Source: an uncultured Bacteroides sp. (GTDB taxonomy: Bacteria > Bacteroidota > Bacteroidia > Bacteroidales > Bacteroidaceae). From it: a DNA stretch of 64,000 nucleotides. The notes beneath the pieces are model-generated. The model did not search any database, had not been told where the DNA came from, and worked only from the letters and a program-made list of their open reading frames with translations. Numbering within the stretch: position 1 is the stretch's first letter; each line of letters opens with the position of its first letter. Below, piece by piece: positions 1 through 9,400 of the stretch. The position numbers and the translations under genes were made by a program. The stretch spans positions 1 to 64,000 of the forward strand of contig NZ_CAJLKP010000008.1 of NCBI RefSeq assembly GCF_905207245.1, written 5' to 3'.

Positions 1-140
1 CTATCCCAGACAGCCAATCTTTATTAACCTTAAATCTAATACCATGAAAAACACAGTGCAAATGTAGATGTTTTATGTTATACAACATAGTATTTTGCAA
101 ACTTTCTGCTTTTGTTTAACGTATTTTAGATTTTAAAGGG

Positions 141-167
141 CTTTACCCCCATTTTTGGGGGATAAAG
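141..167. terminator. GC-rich hairpin downstream of the rRNA methyltransferase gene
   Basis: Five C (146-150) and five G (157-161) enclose a six-base loop, and flanking CTTTA and TAAAG extend the stem with one bulged base. It lies 22 bases beyond the stop of the minus-strand gene ending at 189, where a transcription end is expected. The T-tract on either side is weak. The first 140 bases of the window hold no gene I can see. Confidence 0.5.
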
Positions 168-188
168 TATGAGTTTATTACGATTTAG

Positions 189-1370
189 TTATTCAACATA
201 CAGCACTAATCCTTTCAGGTATTCTCCTTCGGGATGATAAATGTTCACCGGATGGTCGGCGGGTTGCGTCAATTGATGCAGGATGCGTACGCTGCGTCCA
301 GCCATGGCAGCAGCCGTGAAGACAGCCGTGCGGAAGTTTTCCTTGCTGACGGCTTGTGAACAAGAAAAAGTGAATAGGATGCCGCCCGGTTTGATTTTCT
401 CAAAAGCCTTTACATTCAGTTTGCGATAGCCTTGCAGAGCATTGCGCAAAGCATCCCGGTGTTTAGCAAAGGCGGGTGGGTCGAGGACAATCAAGTCATA
501 CTGGTCGCCCATGCGGTCCAGATATTTAAAGGCATCCTCGGCAAAAGCAGCGTGACGACTGTCGCCAGGGAAATTCAGCTCTATATTCTTGTTGGTAAGG
601 TCAATTGCCTTGGCAGAACTGTCTACCGAATGTACCAGTTTGGCATTGCCACGCATGGCATAAACGGAGAAGCCTCCTGTGTAGCAGAACATGTTCAATA
701 CAGAACGGCCGTTGGCGTAGCGTTCCAGTAGAGAGCGGTTTTCACGTTGATCTACGAAAAAGCCTGTCTTCTGGCCTTTCAGCCAGTCGATATGAAAATT
801 CAATCCATACTCCATAGCTACATTATCCGTGCTGCCACCTTTCAGAAAACCATTCTCCGGGTAGAGGTCGGCTTTGAAAGGCAAGGTCGTTTCAGATTTA
901 TAGTAAATGTTCTCTATTTTATCCCCCATCACTTCGCTAAGGGCTTCTGCTATATCCATGCGGTCGAGGTGCATGCCGGCGGAATGTGCCTGCATCACGG
1001 CGGTGCGGGCATAAACATCTATAATCAGTCCGGGTAGGTTGTCCCCTTCGCCATGTATCAGTCTGTAAGTATTGTTGGTCGGATTTTCGGCAATACCGAT
1101 GCTGCGGCGCATCTCGTAGGCAATGCTGAGCTTGCGTTTCCAGAAATCAGAGTCGATGTTTTCGTCTTGATGGAAAGACAATACGCGTACGGCTATGCTG
1201 CCAATCTGGAAGTGTCCTTTGGCGATGAATTCTTTCTTGGAAGTGTAGATTTCAACTACCTCACCTTCTTCGGGTTCACCGTCGAAGTGGGCGATGGCAC
1301 CGGAAAATACCCAAGGATGAAAACGCTTTAATGACTCTTCTTTACCTGATTTGAGATATACTTTGTACAT
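189..1370 (-). CDS. rlmI: PUA-domain class I SAM-dependent rRNA large-subunit methyltransferase (RlmI-like)
   Basis: This is a cytoplasmic methyltransferase of the RlmI/YccW type, a family whose E. coli member makes m5C in 23S rRNA. The N-terminal 75 residues resemble a PUA RNA-binding domain (KRFHPWVFSGAI). They are followed by a linker domain and a Rossmann methyltransferase with the SAM-binding segment NMFCYTGGFSVYA and the catalytic-type motif DLIVLDPPAFAKH. Its length of 393 residues is normal for the family. The start is the ATG at 1370; an upstream in-frame TTG at 1388 lies inside a short AT-rich repeat and is unlikely. It follows the exonuclease gene directly and was probably co-transcribed with it. 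The exact target base cannot be read from sequence. Confidence 0.88.
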   Translation of the reverse strand: MYKVYLKSGKEESLKRFHPWVFSGAIAHFDGEPEEGEVVEIYTSKKEFIAKGHFQIGSIAVRVLSFHQDENIDSDFWKRKLSIAYEMRRSIGIAENPTNNTYRLIHGEGDNLPGLIIDVYARTAVMQAHSAGMHLDRMDIAEALSEVMGDKIENIYYKSETTLPFKADLYPENGFLKGGSTDNVAMEYGLNFHIDWLKGQKTGFFVDQRENRSLLERYANGRSVLNMFCYTGGFSVYAMRGNAKLVHSVDSSAKAIDLTNKNIELNFPGDSRHAAFAEDAFKYLDRMGDQYDLIVLDPPAFAKHRDALRNALQGYRKLNVKAFEKIKPGGILFTFSCSQAVSKENFRTAVFTAAAMAGRSVRILHQLTQPADHPVNIYHPEGEYLKGLVLYVE

Positions 1371-1373
1371 GCG

Positions 1374-1410
1374 ATTAGTGATTAGCAATTATGGATTAGT
1401 GATTAATGAT
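1374..1410. repeat. Short GATTAGTGATTA repeats between two genes
   Basis: GATTAGTGATTA occurs at 1374 and again at 1393, followed by further degenerate copies. The repeat supplies the last codons of the exonuclease gene (its C-terminus reads LTNHESLITNP) and the leader of the methyltransferase gene. Such AT-rich direct repeats look like dispersed intergenic sequence that has changed the end of the upstream protein. Confidence 0.5.
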
Positions 1411-2036
1411 TCGTGGTTGGTGAGCGGTTCGTCCGGTGCCAGTTCATAATCACCGGTTGTTTTTAATTCCTGTAATTTGTTGTAGATGTTGAGACATGCC
1501 CATGCATCTGTGGCTGCGTATTGCTTTTGAGGCTCAGTCAGGTTTTCAGCCTCCCAGTTGGAAAGGCGTTGTGACTTGGAAATCTTTTCTCCGAACAGGA
1601 TACCATAAATCTTCTGCAAACTCTTGTCCTGTATGCCGAACATGCGGACATACTCTTGCAGTTCGATGCAAGCACGTTGTTCAAAAGGAGCACGTTTGTG
1701 CAGCATCATAAAATCATCCCGTAACGAAAGGCCGATTTTGGTAACTGACGGACTTTCCAATAATGAAATGATAGGCAGTGTCAGTCCTGTCTGGTTCAGG
1801 CGGAACAGAAAGCAATCCTCTTCTGAGGATACTTGCAGCAGGGCTACCTTATGCGATTGCCCTTTGGTGAATGACGGGCGCGTTTCGCTGTCAATTCCCA
1901 GTAAGGAATATTGTTTGAGGTAGGCGACAGCCTTTTCAGCTTCCCAGGGGGTCTGGACAACGTGTATCCGCCCCGGAAAGAGTACTTTCGGCATGTCTTT
2001 GATAATTTCTTTATTGATAGTTTTCTTGATAACCAT
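1389..2036 (-). CDS. RNase D-like 3'-5' exonuclease domain protein
   Basis: A single-domain DEDD-type 3'-5' exonuclease of 215 residues. The metal-binding motifs are visible in order: LGIDSETRPS (Exo I, D and E), KIGLSLRDDFMMLHK (Exo II, D) and YAATDAWACLNIY (Exo III, Y..D, so the DEDDy subclass). The HRDC domains of full RNase D are absent, so it is the short stand-alone form common in Bacteroidota, probably acting on RNA 3' ends or DNA in the cytoplasm. The last dozen residues are encoded by the GATTAGTGATTA repeat and are probably not functional. It lies 11 bases after the DUF5063 gene and 18 before the methyltransferase, which suggests one transcript. Confidence 0.87.
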   Translation of the reverse strand: MVIKKTINKEIIKDMPKVLFPGRIHVVQTPWEAEKAVAYLKQYSLLGIDSETRPSFTKGQSHKVALLQVSSEEDCFLFRLNQTGLTLPIISLLESPSVTKIGLSLRDDFMMLHKRAPFEQRACIELQEYVRMFGIQDKSLQKIYGILFGEKISKSQRLSNWEAENLTEPQKQYAATDAWACLNIYNKLQELKTTGDYELAPDEPLTNHESLITNP

Positions 2037-2047
2037 AATTAAAATCT

Positions 2048-2635
2048 TTATTCATGATGATGTCCGTGACAGTGGCAATCATCATCGTCGCAATTGCATT
2101 CATCTTCCTCTTCTTCGTCAGATTGGCAGTATTTCACGTCGTGCAAGGCGCGAAGGGTGTTCACCAATCTTTGCCCCCAATATTCCTTGAATTGTTCCTG
2201 GCAAATGGCCAGCGAGTCGTTCATTGTTTCATTCAATCCCAGTTGGAAGACGAAAATGAAATCTTTGATAGCCTGGTAAATATCCGCCAGGTCTTCGGAA
2301 ATATTCTTCTTGATAGGCTGGTCGCTGTAGACCATGTCTTGTATGAATACATCCAGGTAGTCATCTTTCTCGGTAAGAATACCGGCAAGGTTGATGCGGA
2401 GCACTTCATATATCTCCTCTGTTACATAGGTTTCAGGTTCTTCATCACCTATCATTTCTGCTTCGGGCAACATGGCTGCCTTAAGGTAGAGTAGCGGAAG
2501 TATTTTTAATGAAGTATCGACGAATGTGTCGCGTTTCATTGTCTCCGCCTGTTCCAAAAACTTGCAAAACTCTGCGGCTACGGTGACAAATTCCACTACA
2601 TTACGGTCGAATATCACTTGGCTTTCTTTTTTCAT
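2048..2635 (-). CDS. DUF5063 domain protein with Cys/His/acidic C-terminal tail
   Basis: An all-helical protein of 195 residues matching the DUF5063 pattern (N-terminal VEFVTVAAEFCKFLE, then RDTFVDTSLKILPLLYLKA). The family has no established function. The last 25 residues are distinctive: a run of Glu/Asp with CNC, CHCHG and HHH, resembling a low-complexity metal-binding tail. No signal peptide is present, so it should be cytoplasmic. It is the first gene of a minus-strand group with the exonuclease and the methyltransferase, and a good Bacteroides promoter lies just upstream. This conserved pairing with RNA-active enzymes hints at a housekeeping role but does not define one. Confidence 0.8.
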   Translation of the reverse strand: MKKESQVIFDRNVVEFVTVAAEFCKFLEQAETMKRDTFVDTSLKILPLLYLKAAMLPEAEMIGDEEPETYVTEEIYEVLRINLAGILTEKDDYLDVFIQDMVYSDQPIKKNISEDLADIYQAIKDFIFVFQLGLNETMNDSLAICQEQFKEYWGQRLVNTLRALHDVKYCQSDEEEEDECNCDDDDCHCHGHHHE

Positions 2636-2655
2636 AATCTACTTAATTTGAAACG

Positions 2656-2687
2656 CAAAGATAGTGCAAACCGAATGCAGAAGCAAA
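2656..2687 (-). promoter_or_regulatory. Bacteroides-type promoter for the DUF5063 gene group
   Basis: On the minus strand the sequence reads TTTG, a 20-base spacer, then TATCTTTG, which matches the -33 TTTG and -7 TAnnTTTG boxes of the Bacteroides primary sigma factor. The -7 box is at 2656-2663, about 20 bases from the ATG at 2635, so the leader would be very short. Confidence 0.75.
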
Positions 2688-2699
2688 TTTATTTGCATT

Positions 2700-3209
2700 T
2701 TACTGAGATGCTGTCTCATTTATTATCACATGATATTCATTTCCCCTGTTTCTTCTCCGGCTGTTGATTCCGAGCTTGTGGAGTGCACGTCCGAAGTGGG
2801 CTACTTTGTTGATGGATAGTCGGTCTTTCGTCTTTATGGCTTCGTCGCTATCATCCAGCCAGTAGCGTTCTCCTTTTGAGATGGCACTCATGGCCTGGGC
2901 ATAGAGTTGCCGGTAGTTTATGGAGACATTTGTGCGGATAGGTCCGGTCACTTCTATGCAGATGAAACGGCGACTTCCCGATGGGTCGGTTAGTAAATCT
3001 TTCTGATTACTGGTACCTATGAAGGAGGCGTAGCGGCGTATTTCTTGAATGGCGGTTCCTCCTTGCAGCACTGGGATGAGAAAGCGCAGAGCCGAGATAT
3101 GTGCTGCTTTGTTCTCTTTCTTTATCTTTTCCATTAGTGCATCAGTTTCAAGGATGCTGAACGATTCTTTACCGGTTTCACGGTCGGTGCGTATAAGGGT
3201 TAGTTTCAT
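2700..3209 (-). pseudogene. Internally deleted VapE-type (virulence-associated E) protein remnant
   Basis: The first 50 or so residues (MKLTLIRTDRETG... HISALRFLIPVL) look like the start of the large Bacteroides VapE/BT4734-type proteins carried by mobile elements. The sequence then jumps to the C-terminal part of the ATPase-like domain (ASFIGTSNQKDLLTDPSGSRRF, where SGSRRF is typical of VapE) and continues to a normal C-terminus. Full-length members are several hundred residues longer. The central primase-associated and Walker regions are missing although the frame is intact. I read this as an in-frame internal deletion in a decayed mobile-element gene. It could still be expressed as a short protein, but the parent enzyme's activity should be lost. 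Confidence 0.65.
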
Positions 3210-3336
3210 CGTGATTATTTTAGTTGTTATTTTAAAAAACGGCGCAAGTTACGAAAAAAAAGACAGACCAGTGTTGAAAATTAAATTTTAAATATTCGGA
3301 AAGGCAGAGATGCAGCTACACTTATCAATCCCAGAA

Positions 3337-3384
3337 AGCCGCCTTGTCAGGTTTGCATATAATCTTAAAGAGAACAAGGCGGCT
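3337..3384. other. 11-bp perfect inverted repeat in the gap after the 388-residue gene
   Basis: AGCCGCCTTGT at 3337-3347 is repeated inverted at 3374-3384 with a 26-base loop. It lies about 50 bases past the stop of the minus-strand gene ending at 3439, so it may act as a transcript end or stability hairpin. The T-run is poor. Confidence 0.4.
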
Positions 3385-3438
3385 GTTCAGGTAACTATTA
3401 TAAACTATCATACAATTGACCTAATCTTCAAACTTTTG

Positions 3439-4605
3439 TTAGAACATGAAAGTAAAAGTGGCCTGTATCTTTTTGTTTTGGTAGATTTTGCAAGAAGCAT
3501 CATCCGATTGATTCAACAGCCCTTTAGATAGGGAAACACTTAACATGAAACGGTCAATCTGAACACCTGCACCATAAGTCAGGCTGTAATTGAATCTTTT
3601 CATATTACCCCACTCATCGTCATCATATATATTAGTGAATGTTTCACTCTGTTGGTTTTCAGTTACTTTGACCCGTGAATACAAACCTATGTCAGCCGAA
3701 AGACCACAAGTGACATAACATCCGATATGTTTTGAAAAGTCCAGTCTGTATATCCCTTGTAAGGGAATTGAGAGAGTGACTTGGTCAAAAGACAGTTTCC
3801 GCTCTGTTTCCGAATCTGGTTTACCCTTTTGCGCGTAATACCCTACGGATAATCCGGTATGAATACCCAATCCAAAGAATCTTGGGGCAAAATATTTGTC
3901 ATAACGGAATCCAAGCTGAGCACCGGAAATCGGTCCTTCTCCCAAATAGCCACGCTTTTCTGTTATTCCTGTACTTAGATATTTCCACTCCCATTCTTGT
4001 TGCAAATACTCAAAGGAAATGCCCCAATTGGTATGATTCATCTTTATCCGAAAAGGATTTGTAATAATGCGTCCCTCCACATCGGGGCAACCCACATCTT
4101 TCTTCTGCCCTTTGACTTCCTTTCTAACAGCCTGCGGATCCTTTGAAAATATAGCTGCTGCTTCGCGCGCCGCAAGGTTGAGGTAAGTCATGCATTTGAT
4201 TTGTCCCTGCCCTTGTTTCTCTATTCTGGCAGTGGTTGCATTGATTTGCTTGCAATAAATTCGATAAAAGCCGTCTGCATGGTGCACAACTTCGGTAAGA
4301 ATCAGTTTCTGGACGCCCAATAACTGTCCGGCCTCCAGGCAGGCCTCCTTCTTAAAGCCCGGCCCGTGGGTAGCGATTATAGTAGAAATAATCATATCAA
4401 TTTGTTCCCAAGCCAAAAGAGTATATTCTTCATTGTCACCTAAAATAAAACTGATTTCTTCTCTTACGCGCACTTGGTCCTGAGGAGAAAGTTTAAAGTT
4501 ACTTCCAAGAGGTGTTGTAGGACTAATTACAGCCACCAGATCTTCTGCCTGTAAAGACATAGCAGACACAAACAACAGAACGAATAATAAATTTAATTTT
4601 TTCAT
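3439..4605 (-). CDS. Exported CsgG-like N-domain protein with outer-membrane-like C-terminus
   Basis: A cleavable signal peptide (MKKLNLLFVLLFVSAMSLQA) starts this protein of 388 residues. Residues 25-140 read like a CsgG/LpoB-type alpha-beta domain: a strand with VAVISPTT, a helix ending in YTLLAWEQIDMIIS, and EAGQLLGVQKLILTEVV. The C-terminal 200 residues alternate Gly/aromatic strands (GAQLGFRYDKYFAPRFFGLG, GIYRLDFSKHIG) and end in ATFTFMF, as a small outer-membrane barrel would. It follows the 533-residue gene by 60 bases on the same strand and shares a CsgG-like element with it, so the two may work together in the envelope. I do not recognise a named family and assign no function. Confidence 0.6.
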   Translation of the reverse strand: MKKLNLLFVLLFVSAMSLQAEDLVAVISPTTPLGSNFKLSPQDQVRVREEISFILGDNEEYTLLAWEQIDMIISTIIATHGPGFKKEACLEAGQLLGVQKLILTEVVHHADGFYRIYCKQINATTARIEKQGQGQIKCMTYLNLAAREAAAIFSKDPQAVRKEVKGQKKDVGCPDVEGRIITNPFRIKMNHTNWGISFEYLQQEWEWKYLSTGITEKRGYLGEGPISGAQLGFRYDKYFAPRFFGLGIHTGLSVGYYAQKGKPDSETERKLSFDQVTLSIPLQGIYRLDFSKHIGCYVTCGLSADIGLYSRVKVTENQQSETFTNIYDDDEWGNMKRFNYSLTYGAGVQIDRFMLSVSLSKGLLNQSDDASCKIYQNKKIQATFTFMF

Positions 4606-4665
4606 GGCATTCTTTTTTTGATTGTTAATTCATATATAGTTTCTCAGTTATTTTATTGCTGACCG

Positions 4666-6267
4666 TTATTCTATACAGATGGGCACAATTTCCTCTTTAT
4701 AGTATTTATCGGCAAGTTTCATCATAGCATTTATCCGGTGCATTTCAAGTTTCATCCGCATTTGCGCATCTTCCTTTTGGTCACTGTCATCTTTTCTTTT
4801 TTTATCTGATATTTTTCTTTCAAGCCGGTCTATCAGTGCATTGGCTTCTTGTGCACATTGCGTTGTCCTGATTTCCGAGTAAGCGAGGAACTCCAGAGCT
4901 TCCTGATAGTTTTGCCCTGCATCTAAGATTCGAGCCTGTCGGATAGCTTCCTTGCAATTGGAAGACAAATACAGTTGATAATATACTTCCGATTGTTTGA
5001 TGGCTTCTTCATAGCAAGATGTCTGTTCTGGTATGGACATCAGGAGAGCGATTGCCGGTTCATAGTTATTTCTTTGTGCCATGAGCGCTGCCTTTTGGAA
5101 GATATGCTGTGAATTGTTTTCATAATAGGTTTGAATGATATGTTGCCCATTTTTCAGAAAGTCATTGTAATCTTTATCAGAAGTGGAGATGGCAACCAAT
5201 GCATTACTGATAGCTGCACGCCTGTTCTTGCCTGTACCCCGGTATCGTTTGGAGACAGAGGTGAAGATATGGCCGCTTTCCACATTCCTTAGATTCAGAG
5301 ATAGTTTTGCATTGATCATATATAGTTTGTCCACTCCGCTTTGCAGCACGTTTTCTTCTTCAATAATGAACAAGGGAACCATGACAAGCCCGGATACTTT
5401 GTATGCCGACATATGGCCGGAATGGGTCATGATGTCCGTTACAATACTTTCCAGATTTTGCTTTTGATGTCCATCCAGTTCTGTCTGTGCAGGGATGGTT
5501 ATGGCAATGATATTGTTGTCAGCCTGCCCAAAGCTATGCTGGCAGAACAAAACCATTGTGATTAGAAAAAGAATTCTTTTAAAATCGTATACAGGCTCTA
5601 TGATTAGGGTCAACTGCCCGTTATCATCAGTATATCCCCTGAAATCATCCTCAAAGGCGTACTCTTCTCCTAATTGCAGTTTCGAATTATACTGATTTGG
5701 AAACTGATAATCTAACGTTATACATATCTTGTTTTTCCGGTCAGTGAATTCAATATAGGGCCAGGTATCTGAACCTATCTTAGGATTTATCCGGTAGGTG
5801 AAATTTTCCATACCATAGAAGTCGATGCAGTTGCCCGTATAGTCATCGTTGAAGGTGATGGCGGTATGTGGGCTTACATGTTTTCTTTCACTATCGGAAG
5901 GAAGGATAGCCCATCGTCCCCTGATTTTGGAACGTGCTATTTGTATTGCTTTACGGTGGTAATGAAGCAGGAGAGTGGCAATCAAGATGTTTAATGCTAA
6001 TATGATATAAAGTAATATCATAACGCATAGATAGAAGATGCCGCCCCTGCCGGTTTGGATGTTCAACTGCGCCATAATTTGAAAGGATGCGAGGGCAGTG
6101 GAATAGAGTACATACCAGACTGGATTATCAAGTGCACTGAATACAATCAATAAGAAATAGCTTATTGATAATAGATAGACGTAGAAGTCCGGTTCGGTTT
6201 CATTTAGATAAATGTTTGCTATAAATCCCAGAAATATAGCAGGAAAGGTGAAAGTGTTTCTTTGCAT
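4666..6267 (-). CDS. Membrane protein apparently fused to an exported CsgG-like/TPR protein
   Basis: The first 105 residues contain about four transmembrane helices, followed by a soluble part to residue 225. At residues 226-248 there is a second hydrophobic stretch (RILFLITMVLFCQHSFGQ) that looks exactly like a signal peptide ending in an SFGQ cleavage site. After it comes a CsgG-like domain (IIAITIPAQTEL; LYMINAKLSLNLRNVESG), helical repeats rich in A-Y-Q (about 375-475) and a charged C-terminal helix. The arrangement suggests two ancestral genes joined in frame, or an internal start near the Met at about residue 234. The N-terminal membrane part might hold the exported part at the inner membrane. 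No family was recognised. Confidence 0.6.
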   Translation of the reverse strand: MQRNTFTFPAIFLGFIANIYLNETEPDFYVYLLSISYFLLIVFSALDNPVWYVLYSTALASFQIMAQLNIQTGRGGIFYLCVMILLYIILALNILIATLLLHYHRKAIQIARSKIRGRWAILPSDSERKHVSPHTAITFNDDYTGNCIDFYGMENFTYRINPKIGSDTWPYIEFTDRKNKICITLDYQFPNQYNSKLQLGEEYAFEDDFRGYTDDNGQLTLIIEPVYDFKRILFLITMVLFCQHSFGQADNNIIAITIPAQTELDGHQKQNLESIVTDIMTHSGHMSAYKVSGLVMVPLFIIEEENVLQSGVDKLYMINAKLSLNLRNVESGHIFTSVSKRYRGTGKNRRAAISNALVAISTSDKDYNDFLKNGQHIIQTYYENNSQHIFQKAALMAQRNNYEPAIALLMSIPEQTSCYEEAIKQSEVYYQLYLSSNCKEAIRQARILDAGQNYQEALEFLAYSEIRTTQCAQEANALIDRLERKISDKKRKDDSDQKEDAQMRMKLEMHRINAMMKLADKYYKEEIVPICIE

Positions 6268-6469
6268 AACTGTTCGATTTTAGGGTTTAACTTTTCATTT
6301 TTGCTCTCTCGGTATAGTGCAAAGATGAAAGGTTTTTTCCCTAAAAAAGAAAGGTAATCAAGGTATAATCAAATTACTTTTTTTACCTGTCTCTGCGCTG
6401 CTTAAAACAAAGAAAGGAGAGTAATTGAGGATGATAAGGTATATCAGGAAAATGAATTTTACCTGATAT

Positions 6470-9400
6470 TTATGTAAATAAAAGAGTAAAGCCGGACTGT
6501 TCGGATGTACTGAACAACTCTTTCCACAGTGCTAAAATCTCTTTTTTAACCGGATGTCTGTTTTCTCCCGAAAGAATTCTCGGGAGTCTTTTATTCTTGC
6601 CTCTATCTTTATAGTCGGAAACATTGGCATTATTGACGAGTTTTCTTTCTTTAGAATCTTCTTCGGGATAGTAGGATAATATCAATATCTGCTGAGGGGT
6701 TAACTTCGGACTGGCTCCTGACATACAAACAAAGGCAACTTTCTCATATATCTTGTTATTGGGGCATTCAGTCTGTATCACTTCATTGAAGAATACTTTA
6801 TCGTGAATATCTATAATGATTTGCCGCAGGGTGTTCACTTCTTGAAGATAATCAGGCCTTAATGAATTAGCCACTTTTTCCGCTAACCTGTCATAAACGT
6901 TTTTTCTTACTTCCTTGAAAATAGCATATACTTCATTTTTTTCATTTTCATATCCGGCAACATCTGTTTTAAACCGTTCTTCATCTATATCAGATGAAAA
7001 ATACCGATCTGTTTTCTCCCGTAATTCTTGCAGATTGCTTGTGTCACAGTTCAGTTGGTGCGCTTCAATAATATGACACCAGCCTTCGACAGCTTTTCTC
7101 ATCCACATCCTTTGCGTGTTGAGTGCTGTAATTCCGGCTCGAATGCTTTCGTCTATTTCCTGCTCGTGTTCGTTTAAGAAAGTATATTTGGTTTCTTCGT
7201 CTTCGGGAATCTCTTTGAATTTATCGAATTTCAGATAATGATACACAGTAAGACGGGACTCCAGCGATTTTATATAACTGGCCTTTTCCTGCTTTCTGGC
7301 TACTTCTATTTCGTATTTTTTCCGCTTCTCGGCCTCTTCTTCTTTTTTTTTCTCTTCAATAATTCTTTGACTTTCTTCCGCTTTCTTTTTCTGCTCATTC
7401 AATTCCTTCTCTTTTTCTTCTCTTTTTTTGTTCAAGTCATCAATCTGTTTTTTTAACCTCACAGTAATCTCGTCCTTCTGCTTATGTGTCTTTTCAATCT
7501 GCCTTTTATATCTTATTGCTAAAACAATGAAGATGACGAAAAGAGCAAATGCACCGGCGACAGAGAGCCATTCTGTGGCGCTTAATACCGTTCCTTCATC
7601 ATAATTCGTGACCCATACGGGAGGGACTCCATTCTCTATCAGACAAACGCCTATGTCGGAGGAACAGACATAGAAATTATTGTTCATCTTGAAGGAGGAA
7701 TGGGGGTGGAAAGGAATGTCGGAAAAATAGGGTAGGTGCGGTTGGTACGAATTGGCTTTAAGCGTATACCATGCTATTCCTTTCGGGGGCAGTAGATACA
7801 GGTTGCAACCCCCGTCGTTTTCCAGAACAGCCAGCTTTTGGGCATAAGCGGGAATTGAATATTTCCGCTCAACGGTGTTGGAACGGTAGTTGTAAATATA
7901 AACATGGTCGCCGGAAGAAATCGCCCAGGTGTTGTTGCAGGCGGAGACTGACAGTATATTTGTCGGGCTTTCTACGTCGGGCCGGTTTGATATTTCACTT
8001 TTAATTGAATTTCTTCCTTCAAACAGACCAAAATTCAACACCCCTACCTTGTAGCCCTGTGCACTTGCATCGATGGTTGATATATATCCGGTCTCATTGA
8101 TGTCGTCCAGTAACTGCCCGTTCCATCTTAGTTTTATCTCTTCCGGTTCTTGTGTGCGGGATATGTACCACAAATGATTTCGTGTTCCCAACAGTAAAGA
8201 GTCTGTCTTGAAGACTTTCATTGCGGTGACTTCATCATCGTCTAATATGGCTTTATGCTTCCAGTCGGTCAGTTGGATGGTGGAGTTGACGAGGAAGATT
8301 GTTTTTTTAGGAGGAGAACAAACCTGTAAGCCACTTTCGGTCAGGAAATACAATTGCTCATGGGCATAAGCCATCATGCGTACCCTCTGATGACGGGAAA
8401 GTTGTCCCAGCCTATGGGCAATCCTGTCGTTCATACCCAGCATGTAAAGGTTGTACTGATTGTCGAGAATGAAAATTTCGTTGTCATTTTTGCGGCAGGC
8501 TGCCATAATTGTTTTTCGGGTTGAAGAGATATTCTGGTGCGGATAGACTTTAATCAGCTTGTCGTAGCTGACGAAATAGTATCCGGTCCGGGTTTTCAGG
8601 AAAGAATTTTTGTCTTGCAAGCTGGCTGGTATGATACAGCGTTCGCCGGCTACTATTGCTTTTGATTTTTCAAAGATGCGATATTCATAACAGGGGTCTT
8701 CACTCCAAAAAAGAAGTTTTGCCATGCCTTCATTATCGGATAATTGCATTGCGCTGTGATTATCGGCTTTTCCTTTCAGCATGGAGTTTTTGCCTAGTAC
8801 ATACAGCGTATCATGGTTGTCGATGGTGGAATAAAAATAGTTTCCTTTATATAGGCGCGTATGGTTGTTTTGGTTTATATCCAAATGATAAAAGCCGTCG
8901 CGTGCGGTATAATAAAGTGAACCATCGCAATCGGGATTTAATGTGATAGAGCGTATCGGGTATTCCGGCATGCCCTGTATGGCATCCCTGTCGGACGACA
9001 ATTCCATTGCTACATCTCCCGGACTTTTGTCGGAGAGCATTTCCTCTGTTATTTTCCAGAGCCCGTTGCTGGTAGCAATATAGCGGGCTTTATCTTTTGG
9101 AGAATAAATCCAGTCGTAAGCAGAATAACGATTGAGTTTTTTAGGTGAAATATTTGTGGTGTCGCACAGGAAGGTTTTTATAACCTGGGCTTCCAATAGG
9201 TCTGTTCTTATCTCTACAAGTCTGATACCTTTATTGCGCACACTGACCAACAAATGCATTTTTTGTCTGTCGGTATAGCCGAGTGATTCGATTTTATATA
9301 TTTTATCACCGCCTTCGGCCACTTTAACCGCACGAATCAGGGAGTCGGGAATAAAGAAATAGATGCTTCCGTTGTCTGCACTACCCAGCAATAGCGTATC

